Assembly: GCA_021787665.1 (NCBI GenBank)
Contig: JAJYLN010000025.1
Location: 1 to 34,522, forward strand
Length of the DNA: 34,522 nt
From: a bacterium
Lineage (GTDB): Bacteria; JAMCPX01
Direction of reading: 5' to 3'
A program made the translations under genes and the position numbers. The notes beneath the pieces were generated by a model. The model was not told the origin of the DNA. It saw only the letters and a list, made by a program, of their open reading frames with translations, and did no database searches. This document shows, in pieces, positions 15,787-24,696 of the stretch (positions are counted from its first letter, which is position 1; the number at the start of each line of letters is the position of its first letter).

Positions 15787-17298
15787 ATGGACATAAAGAG
15801 GATCCTGAAGAGTATAAGCTATGTATCCCTGCACGGCGAGCCGGCCGGCGATGTGCTGGGCATCTCATACGACTCGAGAAAGGTCAGGCAGGGACACCTC
15901 TTCGTTGCCATCCCCGGGGAGAGGGACGACGGCACGAAATACGTGGGGCAGGCGGTCCAGCACGGTGCAATCGCCATCGTCGCGAAGACGTACGACCCGG
16001 CGTATCGTGATGTACTGCAAATCATCGTGGACAGTCCGAGGCTCGCCCTGGCGGCCATGGCCAGGGCGTTCTACGGCAATCCCTCGTCGAAACTCACGGT
16101 CATCGGCATCACGGGCACGAATGGCAAGACGACGACCACGTACCTCATCGAGTCGATATTCACTTCCGCCTCGAAGCGGCCTGCCGTGATAGGCACGATC
16201 AACTACCGGTTTATGGACAGGCGCATCAAGGCCTCCAACACGACCCCGGAGTCCCTGGACCTCGATGCGATGATGAGCGAGTTCCTCGTGCAGGGCGCCA
16301 CCGATGTCATCATGGAGGTCTCGTCGCACGCGCTGGATCAAGGCAGGGTACAGGGCATCGATTTCGATATGGGGATCTTTACGAACTTGACGCAGGACCA
16401 CCTCGACTACCATAGGACGATGGAGGACTACTACGCAGCCAAGGCACTGCTCTTCGACAAGCTGCTCGTGGCGAGCCACAAGGGCAAGAAGTTTGCCATC
16501 CTGAACGGCGACGACCCGTGGGCGGGCCGCATCAGGGTAAAGAGGGGCATCGGCGTCCTCAGGTTCGGCTGCTCGCGGCAATCCGACATAAAGCTCTTGG
16601 ACTCCTCGTCATCGCTGGATGGGATAGGGATGCGGCTCTCCACGCCCATTGGCGTGATGGACCTCTCGTCGCCGCTCGTGGGACATTACAATACCTATAA
16701 CATCATGGCTGCAGTCGCAGCCGCAATCGTGTCCAACATATCCGCGGAGCACATCCGGCAAGGGGTCAAGGCACTGGACAACGTGCCCGGTAGGGTCGAG
16801 AGGATCGGTAACCCCAGGGGCGTGTACGCATTCGTGGACTATGCCCATACGCCGGACGCGCTCGAGAAGGTCTTGATCGCGCTGAACGAGCTGAAGAAGA
16901 AGCGCATCATGTGCGTATTCGGGTGCGGTGGCGACCGGGACAAGGGCAAGAGACCGCTCATGGGGGAGATCGCGACCAGGCTGGCGGACGTAGCGATTGT
17001 CACGTCCGACAATCCGCGCTCGGAGGACCCCGGGGCGATCATGGCCGCTATAGAGAAGGGAATCAGGGATGCGCAGAGGGTGGTGTCGCTCCGCCCGGGC
17101 GATTGTTTCGAGGGGCACGTCTATACGATCATACAGGACCGGAGACAGGCCATACGGACCGCGCTCGACGTCGCTACCAGCGGCGACATCGTACTGGTCG
17201 CAGGCAAGGGACACGAGGACTACCAGATATTCAGCGAAAGGACCGTGCATTTCAGCGACAGAGAGGAGATAACGGACTACTTCAGCGTGCCGCTTTGA
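15787..17298 (+). CDS. murE: UDP-N-acetylmuramoyl-L-alanyl-D-glutamate--2,6-diaminopimelate ligase
   Basis: A 503-residue Mur ligase adding the third amino acid of the stem peptide. Domain 1 has SYDSRKVRQGHLFVAIPG. The P-loop is ITGTNGKTTTT (108-118), and NTTPESLDL (151-159) and EVSSHALDQGR are substrate and metal loops. Lys219 in AAKALLF is the carbamylated lysine. DNPR at 408-411 is the signature for meso-diaminopimelate as substrate rather than lysine, so the cell wall should be of the Gram-negative A1-gamma type. It starts 2 bases after ftsI with a GGGG-type ribosome binding site. Length is normal. Confidence 0.97.
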   Translation: MDIKRILKSISYVSLHGEPAGDVLGISYDSRKVRQGHLFVAIPGERDDGTKYVGQAVQHGAIAIVAKTYDPAYRDVLQIIVDSPRLALAAMARAFYGNPSSKLTVIGITGTNGKTTTTYLIESIFTSASKRPAVIGTINYRFMDRRIKASNTTPESLDLDAMMSEFLVQGATDVIMEVSSHALDQGRVQGIDFDMGIFTNLTQDHLDYHRTMEDYYAAKALLFDKLLVASHKGKKFAILNGDDPWAGRIRVKRGIGVLRFGCSRQSDIKLLDSSSSLDGIGMRLSTPIGVMDLSSPLVGHYNTYNIMAAVAAAIVSNISAEHIRQGVKALDNVPGRVERIGNPRGVYAFVDYAHTPDALEKVLIALNELKKKRIMCVFGCGGDRDKGKRPLMGEIATRLADVAIVTSDNPRSEDPGAIMAAIEKGIRDAQRVVSLRPGDCFEGHVYTIIQDRRQAIRTALDVATSGDIVLVAGKGHEDYQIFSERTVHFSDREEITDYFSVPL

Positions 17299-18707
17299 AG
17301 ATAACGATGGAAGACATACGAACGACTAAGGGTTTAGAAATCGTGAGGGGCCCGGTGGACTGGGAGGCGGACGGTGTGTCCACGGATACGAGGAAGCCGA
17401 TGCAGGACACGCTGTTTTTTGCATTGAGGGGTGAGCATTTCGATGGGCATGACTTCCTTCAGACGGCGGTATCGCAGGGGGCGGCCGGGATAGTCGTCAG
17501 CAGGGACAGGGCACAGGCCGCCCTGTCATATCGGGACAGGACGGCGGTGTTTGTCGCCGATGATACCCTGGCCGGGCTCGGAGCGCTTGCCCATACCGTG
17601 AGGACCGGGCATAGGCCCACGGTCATCGCGATAACCGGCAGCAGCGGGAAGACCACCACGAAGGAGATGCTCGCTTCACTGCTTTCCGTGACGCACAGCA
17701 CGGGCAAGACCATGGGGAACCTCAACAACCGGGTGGGCTTGCCGCTGACCATGCTCGGCATGGAGCCGGGGACCTCTGTCTGGGTGCTCGAGCTCGGCAC
17801 GAGCAGGTTCGGCGAACTCGGGGACTTGGCCAGGATCGCGGTCCCGGATATCGGCATACTGACGAACATCGGCATGGCGCATCTCGAATTCTTCCACGAC
17901 CTCGAGGGAGTAACAAAGGCAAAGTCCGAGATGTTCTCGGCCATGTCCGGACGCGGTACCGCTATCGTGAACGCGGACGATCCCCGCACGATGGAGGCCG
18001 CCGGCGCGTTTCAAGGCAGGGTGTTCAGTGCCGGCTTCTCGGAAAGAGCTGATCTGCGCGTGGGGGCGTACGCCCTGGCAGACGACGGTGCCGGCTCAGA
18101 GTTCGTCGTGACGTACCGGGGCGAGCAGCATGCCCTGACGATGCCCCTCCCGGGCAGGCATTACGTGCACGATATGGCCCTTGCGGTCCTCTGTGCGCGG
18201 CTCATGGAAGTGCCGTGGGACGGCATACGGTACGCGTGTGCAGCGTACCGAGGAGTCAGGGGGAGGGGTACGGCGGTCACCTATAAAAACGGCATCACTG
18301 TGATCGACGATACCTATAACGCAAACCCGGACTCGATGCGCGAAGGCTTTCTGTCCGCGATAGAGCGCTATGGTGCAGGCCGTATCGTGGCTGTAATCGG
18401 GGACATGCTCGAGCTCGGGGAGCATTCCCGGGAACAGCACTATACGCTGGGAAGACTGCTCGTGGACCGCGGCGTGCGCAGGTTCGTGCTCACGGGCACG
18501 TTCGCCGGAGACACGCTCGATGGCATACGGTCGGCGGGCGTTCCGGACGTGCATGCCAGTCGGGTTGACGCCGTCCGGGACATCGTGGAAGAGCTCCGCG
18601 CCGTGTCGGTGCCACACGGCGTCGTCTATGTGAAGGGATCGAGGGGCATGGGGCTGGAGCAGGTGGTGACCGCGTACGGCAGGACCACGGAGGGCGGCAA
18701 TGCTTGA
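17295..18707 (+). CDS. murF: UDP-N-acetylmuramoyl-tripeptide--D-alanyl-D-alanine ligase
   Basis: A 470-residue Mur ligase that attaches D-Ala-D-Ala to the UDP-MurNAc-tripeptide. Visible are GVSTDTRKPMQDTLFFALRG, the P-loop ITGSSGKTTTKE (about 113-124), TMGNLNNRVGLPLTML, INADDPR-like VNADDPR, DDTYNANPDSM and VYVKGSRGMGLE. TTG 17295 is chosen because it gives MKITMEDIRTTKG, matching the common MurF N-terminus (MKxTxEDI), and it overlaps the murE stop by 4 bases. ATG 17307 would trim four residues. No Shine-Dalgarno is evident, so initiation probably depends on coupling. The 3' end overlaps mraY by 8 bases. Confidence 0.96.
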   Translation: MKITMEDIRTTKGLEIVRGPVDWEADGVSTDTRKPMQDTLFFALRGEHFDGHDFLQTAVSQGAAGIVVSRDRAQAALSYRDRTAVFVADDTLAGLGALAHTVRTGHRPTVIAITGSSGKTTTKEMLASLLSVTHSTGKTMGNLNNRVGLPLTMLGMEPGTSVWVLELGTSRFGELGDLARIAVPDIGILTNIGMAHLEFFHDLEGVTKAKSEMFSAMSGRGTAIVNADDPRTMEAAGAFQGRVFSAGFSERADLRVGAYALADDGAGSEFVVTYRGEQHALTMPLPGRHYVHDMALAVLCARLMEVPWDGIRYACAAYRGVRGRGTAVTYKNGITVIDDTYNANPDSMREGFLSAIERYGAGRIVAVIGDMLELGEHSREQHYTLGRLLVDRGVRRFVLTGTFAGDTLDGIRSAGVPDVHASRVDAVRDIVEELRAVSVPHGVVYVKGSRGMGLEQVVTAYGRTTEGGNA

Positions 18708-19776
18708 GTATCTTCTGTATCCGCTCGCAAAGCACTACATCGTGTTCCACGTCCTGAAGTATATAACCTTCAGGACGCTGAGCGCCATGATCACGTCCCT
18801 GGTCATCAGTATGCTGTTCGGTAACTCGTTCATCCGGCTCATGTCCGGCGCCGGTGCGGGCCAGGTCATACGGGACGAGGGACCGAAGCACCACAAGGCG
18901 AAGAGAGGCACGCCCACGATGGGGGGTGTTCTGATCTTAGGGGCCATCACGGTCTCGACCATCCTGTGGATGGACATCACGAACGTCTATGTATGGATAC
19001 TCCTGTTCTCGCTCCTCGGATTCGGGGCGATAGGTCTTGCCGATGACGTCATGAAGCTGAAGAGCAACAATGCACGCGGGCTCAGGGGAAGCTACAAGTT
19101 CGTGATGGAGTCCGCCCTGACTATCCTGATCATAGCCCTGCTCGTCCGGTACGATCACCTCGACTTTACCCTGACGTTTCCGTTCTTCAAGAAGGCCGTC
19201 CTCGACCTCGGATGGACGTACTTCATACTCGTCCTCTTCATCGTGATAGGCACGTCGAACGCCGTCAACCTGACCGACGGACAGGACGGCCTCGCCATCG
19301 TACCGGTCATGACGTCGTTCAGCGTGTATGCGGTCTTCGCCTATGTGCTGGGGAATGTGAAGTTCTCGGAGTACCTGATGTTCACGCCCATTCCCGGTAC
19401 CGGGGAGATAGCGACGTTTATCGGCGCGGTGATCGGCGCATCGCTCGGGTTCCTGTGGTTCAACACGTATCCGGCGGAGCTGTTCATGGGGGACGTCGGC
19501 TCCCTCGGCCTCGGGGGCGGGCTTGGCGTCGTTGCCGTGGTGCTCAAGCAGGAGATTCTGCTGGCGATCGTAGGGGGGATATTCGTCGTCGAGGCACTGT
19601 CCGTGATAACGCAGGTCGGCTCGTTCAAGCTTGCCGGCAGGAGGCTGTTCGCCATGGCTCCCATACATCACCACTTCGAGCTCAAGGGTTGGGACGAGCC
19701 CAAGATAACGGTGCGGTTCTGGATCATCTCGATTCTTCTCGCACTGATTGGCCTGGCAACGCTCAAGCTGAGGTAG
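18700..19776 (+). CDS. mraY: Phospho-N-acetylmuramoyl-pentapeptide-transferase MraY
   Basis: A 358-residue polytopic inner-membrane enzyme making lipid I from UDP-MurNAc-pentapeptide and undecaprenyl phosphate. About ten hydrophobic helices are visible. Signature loops are IRDEGPKHHKAKRGTPTMGG, FGAIGLADDVMK with the catalytic aspartate pair, NAVNLTDGQDGLAI, FMGDVGSLGLGG and the histidine loop APIHHHFELKGWDEPK. In the NLTDG loop a Gln stands where nearly all homologues have Leu, and the GDVGS loop has Val for the common Thr; the acidic residues themselves are kept. It has a GGAGGG ribosome binding site inside the end of murF and ends 3 bases before murD. Confidence 0.97.
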   Translation: MLEYLLYPLAKHYIVFHVLKYITFRTLSAMITSLVISMLFGNSFIRLMSGAGAGQVIRDEGPKHHKAKRGTPTMGGVLILGAITVSTILWMDITNVYVWILLFSLLGFGAIGLADDVMKLKSNNARGLRGSYKFVMESALTILIIALLVRYDHLDFTLTFPFFKKAVLDLGWTYFILVLFIVIGTSNAVNLTDGQDGLAIVPVMTSFSVYAVFAYVLGNVKFSEYLMFTPIPGTGEIATFIGAVIGASLGFLWFNTYPAELFMGDVGSLGLGGGLGVVAVVLKQEILLAIVGGIFVVEALSVITQVGSFKLAGRRLFAMAPIHHHFELKGWDEPKITVRFWIISILLALIGLATLKLR

Positions 19777-19779
19777 AGG

Positions 19780-21147
19780 ATGGAACTGAAGGACAGACAC
19801 GTCGCAGTCATAGGCATGGGGACGACCGGCATCGCCACGGCGGACTTCCTCGTGAGGCGGGGGGCAGACGTGACCTGCTTCGATCAGAAGCTGCGCCGCG
19901 ATATCGCGGATAGCGGCCGGTTCCCGGAAGGCACGAAGATCATCGACGGGTGGGACGGCTCGGCCGTGGGAGACTATGGCCTCGTGGTGATGAGCCCCGG
20001 GGTGCCGATGTCGCTCCGGGGCGTTGTCTCTGCCAGGGGCAGGGGCGTGGAGGTCATCAGCGAGGTAGAGCTCGCCTCGCGGTTTACCGGAAAGAGGATC
20101 GTGGCCGTTACCGGGACGAACGGTAAGACTACCACGGTGACGTTGCTCGGGCAGATGCTCGGTAACGCCGGCATCAAGGCGGGGATCGGGGGCAACATAG
20201 GCACGCCGTTCATACAACTCGTCCGCGACGACGACCGGTACGATCTATACCTGCTCGAGCTGTCGAGCTATCAGCTCGAGGGCATCGTGCACTTGACCCC
20301 ATGGATAGCAGGCCTGCTGAATATCACGGACGATCACCTCGACCGCTACGAAAGCATGGACGAGTACGCGAAGGCGAAATTCAGGATATTCATGAACCAG
20401 ACCGCGGACGACTACGCTGTGATCAACGCAGACGACAAGAACATCGTGAAGAACAAGCGGAGCATCAGGGCGAAACCCTACTGCTTTACGACGGGCCGGA
20501 GGACGAGGCGGGGTGCATCCTATAAAGATGGCCTGATAGTCTATGCCGATGGCTGCGGCGGCAGGTCGACCTTTGAGACGGAAAACCCGTCTCTGCGGGG
20601 CATGCACAACGTCCAGAACGTCATGATGTGCGTCATCATGGCCAGACTTCTGGACGTTCCGGAAAGTGTCATCCAGACAACGATAGCCGGCTTCAGAGGG
20701 CTACCCCACAGGATAGAGCTCGTTGCGGATATCGGCGGTGTCGGGTACTATGACGACTCCAAGGCGACGAATGTCGATGCGGTCGTGGTGGCGCTAAAGA
20801 GCTTTTCTGCGCCCGTCATTCTTATCATGGGTGGGCGCGACAAGGGCGGGGACTACGGTCCGCTCTCCCGGCTCATCGAGGAGAAGGTGAAGCTCGTGCT
20901 CGTCATGGGCGAGGCCCGGGAGCGCATAACGGCCTCGCTGGAAGGCCTCGTGGACATCGTGCCGGTAGACTCGATGGAATCCGCCGTGTCCGCTGCCCGT
21001 CGTGCCGCGGTGAAGGGCGATGTCGTCCTGCTCTCGCCCGCGTGCTCGAGCTTCGACATGTTCAGGGACTACAAGCACCGGGGCGACGTGTTCAAGGCCG
21101 CGGTGGAAAGGCTGAAAGGGGGAGGCGGTGCACATGAAAGGCTATGA
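19780..21147 (+). CDS. murD: UDP-N-acetylmuramoylalanine--D-glutamate ligase
   Basis: A 455-residue Mur ligase adding D-glutamate to UDP-MurNAc-L-alanine. It opens with a Rossmann-like domain (VAVIGMGTTGIATADFL, about 8-24), then VVMSPGVPM, the P-loop VTGTNGKTTTV (110-120), NIGTPF, LELSSYQLE, ITDDHLDRY, LPHRIELVADIGGVGYYDDSKATN and ILIMGGRDKGGDY, with LLSPACSSFDMFRDYKHRGD near the end. All sections of the family are present at normal length. It is in the expected place between mraY and ftsW. The 3' end overlaps ftsW by 14 bases. Confidence 0.97.
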   Translation: MELKDRHVAVIGMGTTGIATADFLVRRGADVTCFDQKLRRDIADSGRFPEGTKIIDGWDGSAVGDYGLVVMSPGVPMSLRGVVSARGRGVEVISEVELASRFTGKRIVAVTGTNGKTTTVTLLGQMLGNAGIKAGIGGNIGTPFIQLVRDDDRYDLYLLELSSYQLEGIVHLTPWIAGLLNITDDHLDRYESMDEYAKAKFRIFMNQTADDYAVINADDKNIVKNKRSIRAKPYCFTTGRRTRRGASYKDGLIVYADGCGGRSTFETENPSLRGMHNVQNVMMCVIMARLLDVPESVIQTTIAGFRGLPHRIELVADIGGVGYYDDSKATNVDAVVVALKSFSAPVILIMGGRDKGGDYGPLSRLIEEKVKLVLVMGEARERITASLEGLVDIVPVDSMESAVSAARRAAVKGDVVLLSPACSSFDMFRDYKHRGDVFKAAVERLKGGGGAHERL

Positions 21148-22252
21148 CCGCGGCATTATTGCAGCGACGATCCTGCTGTGCCTCTTCGGCGTCATCATGG
21201 TGTTCAGCGCGAGCTCGATTTACGCGTTGAAGGAGTACGGTACCAAGTACTATTTTGTCAGAAAGCAGGTACTGTACCTCATCGTGGGCCTCGTTGCCGG
21301 TGGCATCGTCGCCACGGCAGACATCGATCGCGTACGGAAATATTCGAAGGTCCTCTTCGGACTCGCCCTGTTCTCCATGGTACTCGTCTTTGTGCCGCAC
21401 TTAGGGGTCGTGGTAAGCGGCTCACACCGATGGATACGGATCGGGCAATTTTCGATACAGCCCTCCGAGTTCGCGAAGCCCGTGCTGATACTCTTCATCG
21501 CGGACCTCATCGACGTGAAGGCCCGTAGGAACAGCGGCCCGGTCCCGGTCTTTGTTCCCTTGCTATACACCGTCCCGCTCCTCTTCCTCATGATACGGGA
21601 GCCGGACTTCGGCAGTGCCGCCATCACGGCGGGGGTGGTATTTGCGATCCTGTTCCTCGCGGGCGCCGGCCTGGCCCCGCTTGCCGCGGCTGGGCTTTCC
21701 GGCATCGCGGCGGGCGTCGTGCTCGTCGTACGCTCCACGTACAGGTTCAACCGAATCAGGGCGTTCCTCAATCCGTTACGGCACGCCCATACCGGGGCTT
21801 TCCAGATTGTTCAGTCGGCAATAGCCTATGGCGCCGGCGGACTGACCGGCGTAGGGCTCGGCAACAGCTTCGAGAAGCTGTTCTACCTGCCTGAGGCACA
21901 TACCGATTTCATATTCTCGGTCATCGCTGAGGAGCTCGGGTTCCTGGGCGTCGCAGCGGTGATCGGCGTATTTATCTACCTTATCACGAAGGCCTTTGCC
22001 GTGGCGGCACGGGCCGAAAGCTTATTCACGAAGGCGACGGTCTACGGTCTGGCACTGCTGATCGCGATGCAGGTGATCATCAATATCGCCGTTACGCTCG
22101 GCCTGCTGCCGACCAAGGGCCTCACGGTGCCGTTCATAAGCTACGGGGGCAGTTCCCTGGTGGCGCAGCTCATATCCGTGGGCATTCTATTGAACCTTGC
22201 AAAAAGGGTAAACGAGGGGAGCGATGAGGCTGATTATAGCCGGTGGGGGTAG
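21134..22252 (+). CDS. ftsW: Peptidoglycan glycosyltransferase FtsW
   Basis: A 372-residue SEDS-family membrane protein with about ten hydrophobic helices that polymerises lipid II at the septum as partner of FtsI. Characteristic stretches are MVFSASSIYAL in the first helix region, GSHRWIRIGQFSIQPSEFAKP, LIREPDFGSA, AHTDFIFSVIAEELGFLG (contains the essential aspartate) and LPTKGLTVPFISYGGSSL. ATG 21134 is preferred over GTG 21128 because GGAGGC lies 7 bases upstream of it. It begins within the end of murD, and murG begins 29 bases before its stop. Confidence 0.96.
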   Translation: MKGYDRGIIAATILLCLFGVIMVFSASSIYALKEYGTKYYFVRKQVLYLIVGLVAGGIVATADIDRVRKYSKVLFGLALFSMVLVFVPHLGVVVSGSHRWIRIGQFSIQPSEFAKPVLILFIADLIDVKARRNSGPVPVFVPLLYTVPLLFLMIREPDFGSAAITAGVVFAILFLAGAGLAPLAAAGLSGIAAGVVLVVRSTYRFNRIRAFLNPLRHAHTGAFQIVQSAIAYGAGGLTGVGLGNSFEKLFYLPEAHTDFIFSVIAEELGFLGVAAVIGVFIYLITKAFAVAARAESLFTKATVYGLALLIAMQVIINIAVTLGLLPTKGLTVPFISYGGSSLVAQLISVGILLNLAKRVNEGSDEADYSRWG

Positions 22253-23315
22253 CGGTGGACATTTTTTCCCGGCCCTGGCGATCATGCACGAGATTGTCCG
22301 GAGAAACCGGGACATCGAGTACCTGTATGTCGGCTCGGACAGCGGCATAGAGCGCGCGAAGTGGACTCTGCCCGAGAGTAACCGCCGGCTCCTCGGCGTG
22401 AAGGGCTTCCGGGGCAAGACGGTGGCCGAAAAGCTGGCCGCATCCCTGTTGCTTGCAGGCTCGCTGTACGCGTCGTACCGTATCATGCGGGATTTTGTGC
22501 CGGACGCGGTGCTCGGTGTGGGAGGCTACGCCTCGTTTCCGGTCGTCATGGCCGCCGTGGTGCTTCGGATACCATCGGCCATCCACGAGCAGAACTCCGT
22601 GCCGGGCCTGGCCAACAGAATCCTGTCCAGGCTCGTCAAGAGGGTCTTCGTGTCTTTCGAGACAGCGAACAGGTATCTGCCTGCCGGCAAGAGCGTGACG
22701 ACCGGGCTTCCTATACGGTTCCAGCCGCACAGGCGCCAGGATCCGGGGCAGGGCACGCAGGTGCCGAGGACGATACTCGTCATCGGGGGCAGTCAGGGCG
22801 CACACCAGATAAACAGCATGGTCACCGCCTCCCTGAGGGACCTGGCCGACTTGAGGGACAGGATAGCCTTCGTACACCAAACCGGGACGAGCGACTACGC
22901 TGCAGTGGTAGACGCATACAGATCGTCCGGGTTCAACGCGCAGGTCCGTACATTTATAGACGACATGGCCCCGGTGTTCGAGAGGGCGGACATGGCGATA
23001 TCGCGGGCCGGGGCATCAACCCTGTTCGAGCTTGCAGCGTACGGCATACCGTCGGTTCTCATTCCCTATCCCCATGCCGCATCGGACCACCAGGCTCTGA
23101 ACGCGCTCGAGGTGTCCGAGGCCGGCGGGGCCGTCGTACTCCCGGTACGTACGCAGGAGCCGGGGCCCCTGGTAAAGGTGCTGCGGGAGCTCGTGTCACA
23201 GGAAGGCCGCCTCCAGCGCATGTCCGCTGCTGCGACACGGTGGTCGAAGCCCGGCGCCGCGGCACGAATCGTTGACGAGATGGTGGCACTCGCTGCGAAG
23301 GAGCGACATGCATAA
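22224..23315 (+). CDS. murG: UDP-N-acetylglucosamine--N-acetylmuramyl-(pentapeptide) pyrophosphoryl-undecaprenol N-acetylglucosamine transferase
   Basis: A 363-residue GT-B glycosyltransferase that turns lipid I into lipid II on the inner face of the membrane. The N-terminal G-loop is GGGSGGHFFPALA (7-19), where most homologues read GGTGGH. Further marks are GVGGYASFPVVMAA, IHEQNSVPGLANRIL, VIGGSQGAHQIN, and the donor-binding block ISRAGASTLFELAAYGIPSV with PYPHAASDHQALNA. GAGGGGAG gives a good ribosome binding site inside the end of ftsW, and the gene overlaps ftsW by 29 bases, the longest overlap in the operon. Its stop overlaps the start of murC. Confidence 0.97.
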   Translation: MRLIIAGGGSGGHFFPALAIMHEIVRRNRDIEYLYVGSDSGIERAKWTLPESNRRLLGVKGFRGKTVAEKLAASLLLAGSLYASYRIMRDFVPDAVLGVGGYASFPVVMAAVVLRIPSAIHEQNSVPGLANRILSRLVKRVFVSFETANRYLPAGKSVTTGLPIRFQPHRRQDPGQGTQVPRTILVIGGSQGAHQINSMVTASLRDLADLRDRIAFVHQTGTSDYAAVVDAYRSSGFNAQVRTFIDDMAPVFERADMAISRAGASTLFELAAYGIPSVLIPYPHAASDHQALNALEVSEAGGAVVLPVRTQEPGPLVKVLRELVSQEGRLQRMSAAATRWSKPGAAARIVDEMVALAAKERHA

Positions 23316-24696
23316 GAGGATCAAGCACATACACTTCGTCGGTATCGGCGGGGCGGGTATGAGCGGTATTGCGGAGCTGCTCATCAATATCGGCTACGAT
23401 GTGAGCGGCTCGGACATCAGGGCCTCGAAGGTGACCGAGAGGCTCCAGTCGCTCGGCGCCGGGATAGCGATAGGGCACAGGGCCGAGAATGCGGTCGGCG
23501 CTCATGTCGTGGTGTTCTCGTCGGCGGTCAGGCCGGACAACCCGGAACTCGTTTATGCGCGGGACCACAACATACCTTCGATACCCCGTGCCGAGATGCT
23601 CGCGGAGCTCATGAGGGTCAAGTATGCGGTCGCGATAGCGGGCAGTCACGGCAAGACCACCACGACCTCGCTCGTGTCGGTCATCCTGGCGAGCGGCGGC
23701 CTCGACCCGACGAGCATCGTGGGCGGAAGGGTCAACATGTTTGGCTCGAACGCCAAGCTCGGACAAAGCGAGTACCTGGTCGCGGAGGCAGACGAGAGCG
23801 ACGGGAGCTTCCTGAAGCTGACGCCGACCATTGCCGTGGTAACGAACATAGACCCGGAGCACCTGGATTACTACAGGACCTTCGATAGGGAGAAAGATGC
23901 CTACGTGGAGTTCGTGAACAAGGTGCCGTTCTACGGACTCGCGATCCTCTGCCTTGACGAGGAGAACGTCGCCTCGATACTCCCGAGGCTGAACGTGAGG
24001 AGGATGACGTACGGTCTGTCGTCCCAGGCAGATGTCCGGGGCTACGACGTCGTCCAGAGGCAGGGCGAGACCGATTTCTCCGTCACGATCAGGGGTAAGC
24101 AATACGGCCCATTCACGGTTCGTATGCCTGGCGTCCATAACGTCTACAATGCACTAGCAGGAGTTGCGGCCGGCGTGGAGCTCGAGATCGACCCGGAGCA
24201 GATTCGGGAGGGCATCCGGAGTTTCAACGGCGTCGAGAGAAGGTTCCAGATCAAGGCGCACATCAAGGACGCAACGCACGACGTCATCGTGGTCGACGAC
24301 TATGGACACCATCCCAAGGAAATAAAGGCGACGCTCGCCGGCGCAAAGAGCGGCTGGAACAGGAGATTGATCGTCGTGTTCCAGCCCCATCGGTATACGA
24401 GGACGATGCTCCTGTTCAACGACTTCCTGACCGCGTTCTATCAGGCCGACGTGCTGATCATAACGGACATATACCCGGCCGGAGAGGAGCCTATCGAAGG
24501 CATCAGCGCATACGGACTGTTCAGCCGCATGAAGGACATGGGGTACAAGGACGTCAGGTACATCAAAGACAGGGACAGGATCCTGAGCGAGCTCGAGTCC
24601 CTGATAGTGCCGGGCGATATGGTCATTACGCAGGGGGCCGGAGACATTACGGCGCTCGGAGACGCGCTGATAAAGAGGTTGAAGACGCATGGTTGA
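23308..24696 (+). CDS. murC: UDP-N-acetylmuramate--L-alanine ligase
   Basis: A 462-residue Mur ligase adding the first amino acid, L-alanine. The start HIHFVGIGGAGMSGIAELL (8-26) is the MurC-type Rossmann motif. The P-loop is AGSHGKTTTTS (111-121). Others are VAEADESDGSFLKL, NIDPEHLDYY, GVERRFQ, VVDDYGHHPKEIKATL and FQPHRYTRT. ATG 23308 has AAGGAG 4 bases upstream and overlaps the murG stop by 8 bases. MurC and MurB are separate proteins here, not fused as in some bacteria. Normal length and intact motifs. Confidence 0.97.
   Translation: MHKRIKHIHFVGIGGAGMSGIAELLINIGYDVSGSDIRASKVTERLQSLGAGIAIGHRAENAVGAHVVVFSSAVRPDNPELVYARDHNIPSIPRAEMLAELMRVKYAVAIAGSHGKTTTTSLVSVILASGGLDPTSIVGGRVNMFGSNAKLGQSEYLVAEADESDGSFLKLTPTIAVVTNIDPEHLDYYRTFDREKDAYVEFVNKVPFYGLAILCLDEENVASILPRLNVRRMTYGLSSQADVRGYDVVQRQGETDFSVTIRGKQYGPFTVRMPGVHNVYNALAGVAAGVELEIDPEQIREGIRSFNGVERRFQIKAHIKDATHDVIVVDDYGHHPKEIKATLAGAKSGWNRRLIVVFQPHRYTRTMLLFNDFLTAFYQADVLIITDIYPAGEEPIEGISAYGLFSRMKDMGYKDVRYIKDRDRILSELESLIVPGDMVITQGAGDITALGDALIKRLKTHG

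Noticed and set aside
18937-20217. 426-codon minus-strand frame opposite mraY and murD
   Set aside because: Antisense shadow of certain genes; no domain, no ribosome binding site that stands out.
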